From Candolleomyces eurysporus (taxonomy: Eukaryota; Basidiomycota; Agaricomycetes; Agaricales; Psathyrellaceae): a stretch of 43,743 nt of DNA. The notes below the pieces were generated by a model. It made no database searches. It was not told the origin of the DNA and saw nothing but the letters and a program-made list of their open reading frames with translations. The DNA is taken from the NCBI GenBank assembly GCA_027579435.1, contig JANBPK010001527.1:1-43743 (forward strand), written 5' to 3'. This document shows, in pieces, positions 43,688 through 43,743 of this stretch (positions are counted from its first letter, which is position 1; every line of letters starts with the position of its first letter). The translations under genes and the position numbers were made by a program.

Positions 43688-43743
43688 ATGTCGGAGCCTT
43701 CCAGTCGATCCGTGCCGCCACGGGGCTCACCATTTTCAGCGTG
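43688..43743 (+). CDS. possible start of a gene running off the right edge
   Basis: An ATG at 43688 opens a frame (MSEPSSRSVPPRGSPFSA) that stays open to the end of the window. Only 18 residues are visible, and they are Ser/Pro-rich without any motif, so the call is weak. Confidence 0.25.
   Translation, partial: MSEPSSRSVPPRGSPFSA

Overview
The window looks like nuclear DNA of an agaricomycete (mushroom-class basidiomycete). Most genes carry several introns of about 48-85 bases with GTRNGT-type donors. The protein families (NACHT-type STAND protein with the agaricomycete pre-NACHT motif, F-box proteins, a 'HGDxRPPN' kinase-like fold, small Cys-rich secreted proteins) are typical of that class. 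Assignment below class level is not possible by eye. Single-base N symbols and short indels suggest a draft assembly. Gene models below were built by joining exons by hand; where a total length is given, every splice phase was checked.

1-8600: a tandem duplication with a period of about 6.84 kb. Two copies of a NACHT protein gene lie on the minus strand: copy 1 runs off the left edge (1-1615) and copy 2 is complete (5010-8475, 5 exons, 1067 aa). Between them lies a plus-strand F-box-like gene (2564-4683) broken by two one-base shifts. 8600-14830 is gene-poor: a decayed kinase-like pseudogene (9836-11000), a smaller relic of the same fold (about 11586-11720), and one intact two-exon small gene (12049-12430, minus, 107 aa). 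14831-16561 is a single-exon F-box gene.

16608-28570: a segmental triplication. The unit is the 26S proteasome lid subunit gene RPN7 plus a seven-exon polytopic membrane protein gene, all on the minus strand. RPN7 copies 1 and 2 are pseudogenes. Copy 3 (26744-28460, 7 exons, 402 aa) is intact and is the only copy here that could supply this essential subunit. The membrane gene has one intact copy (23592-25673, 579 aa) and one with a single frameshift (19491-21565). A 230-bp solo LTR sits at the start of unit 3.

28727-42800: an expanded plus-strand cluster. It starts with an intact eight-exon gene (28727-30455, 446 aa) that has a helical N-terminus, a ubiquitin-like region, a CxxC...CxxC zinc ribbon and a dsRBD-like C-terminus. 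The small gene at 12049-12430 encodes a homologue of that C-terminus with the same intron position and phase. Decayed fragments of the 446-aa gene then alternate with four complete copies (A-D) of a small secreted eight-cysteine protein with CFEM-like cysteine spacing. One decayed fragment is interrupted by a 1600-bp TA-flanked inverted-repeat transposon, which itself contains a 1006-bp foldback element. A second solo LTR lies at 42910-43144. A possible gene start runs off the right edge at 43688.

The most novel-looking items are the ubiquitin-like/zinc ribbon/dsRBD-like family with its stand-alone relative, the four-copy secreted family with its misleading intronic stops, and the decay of an essential gene's extra copies.
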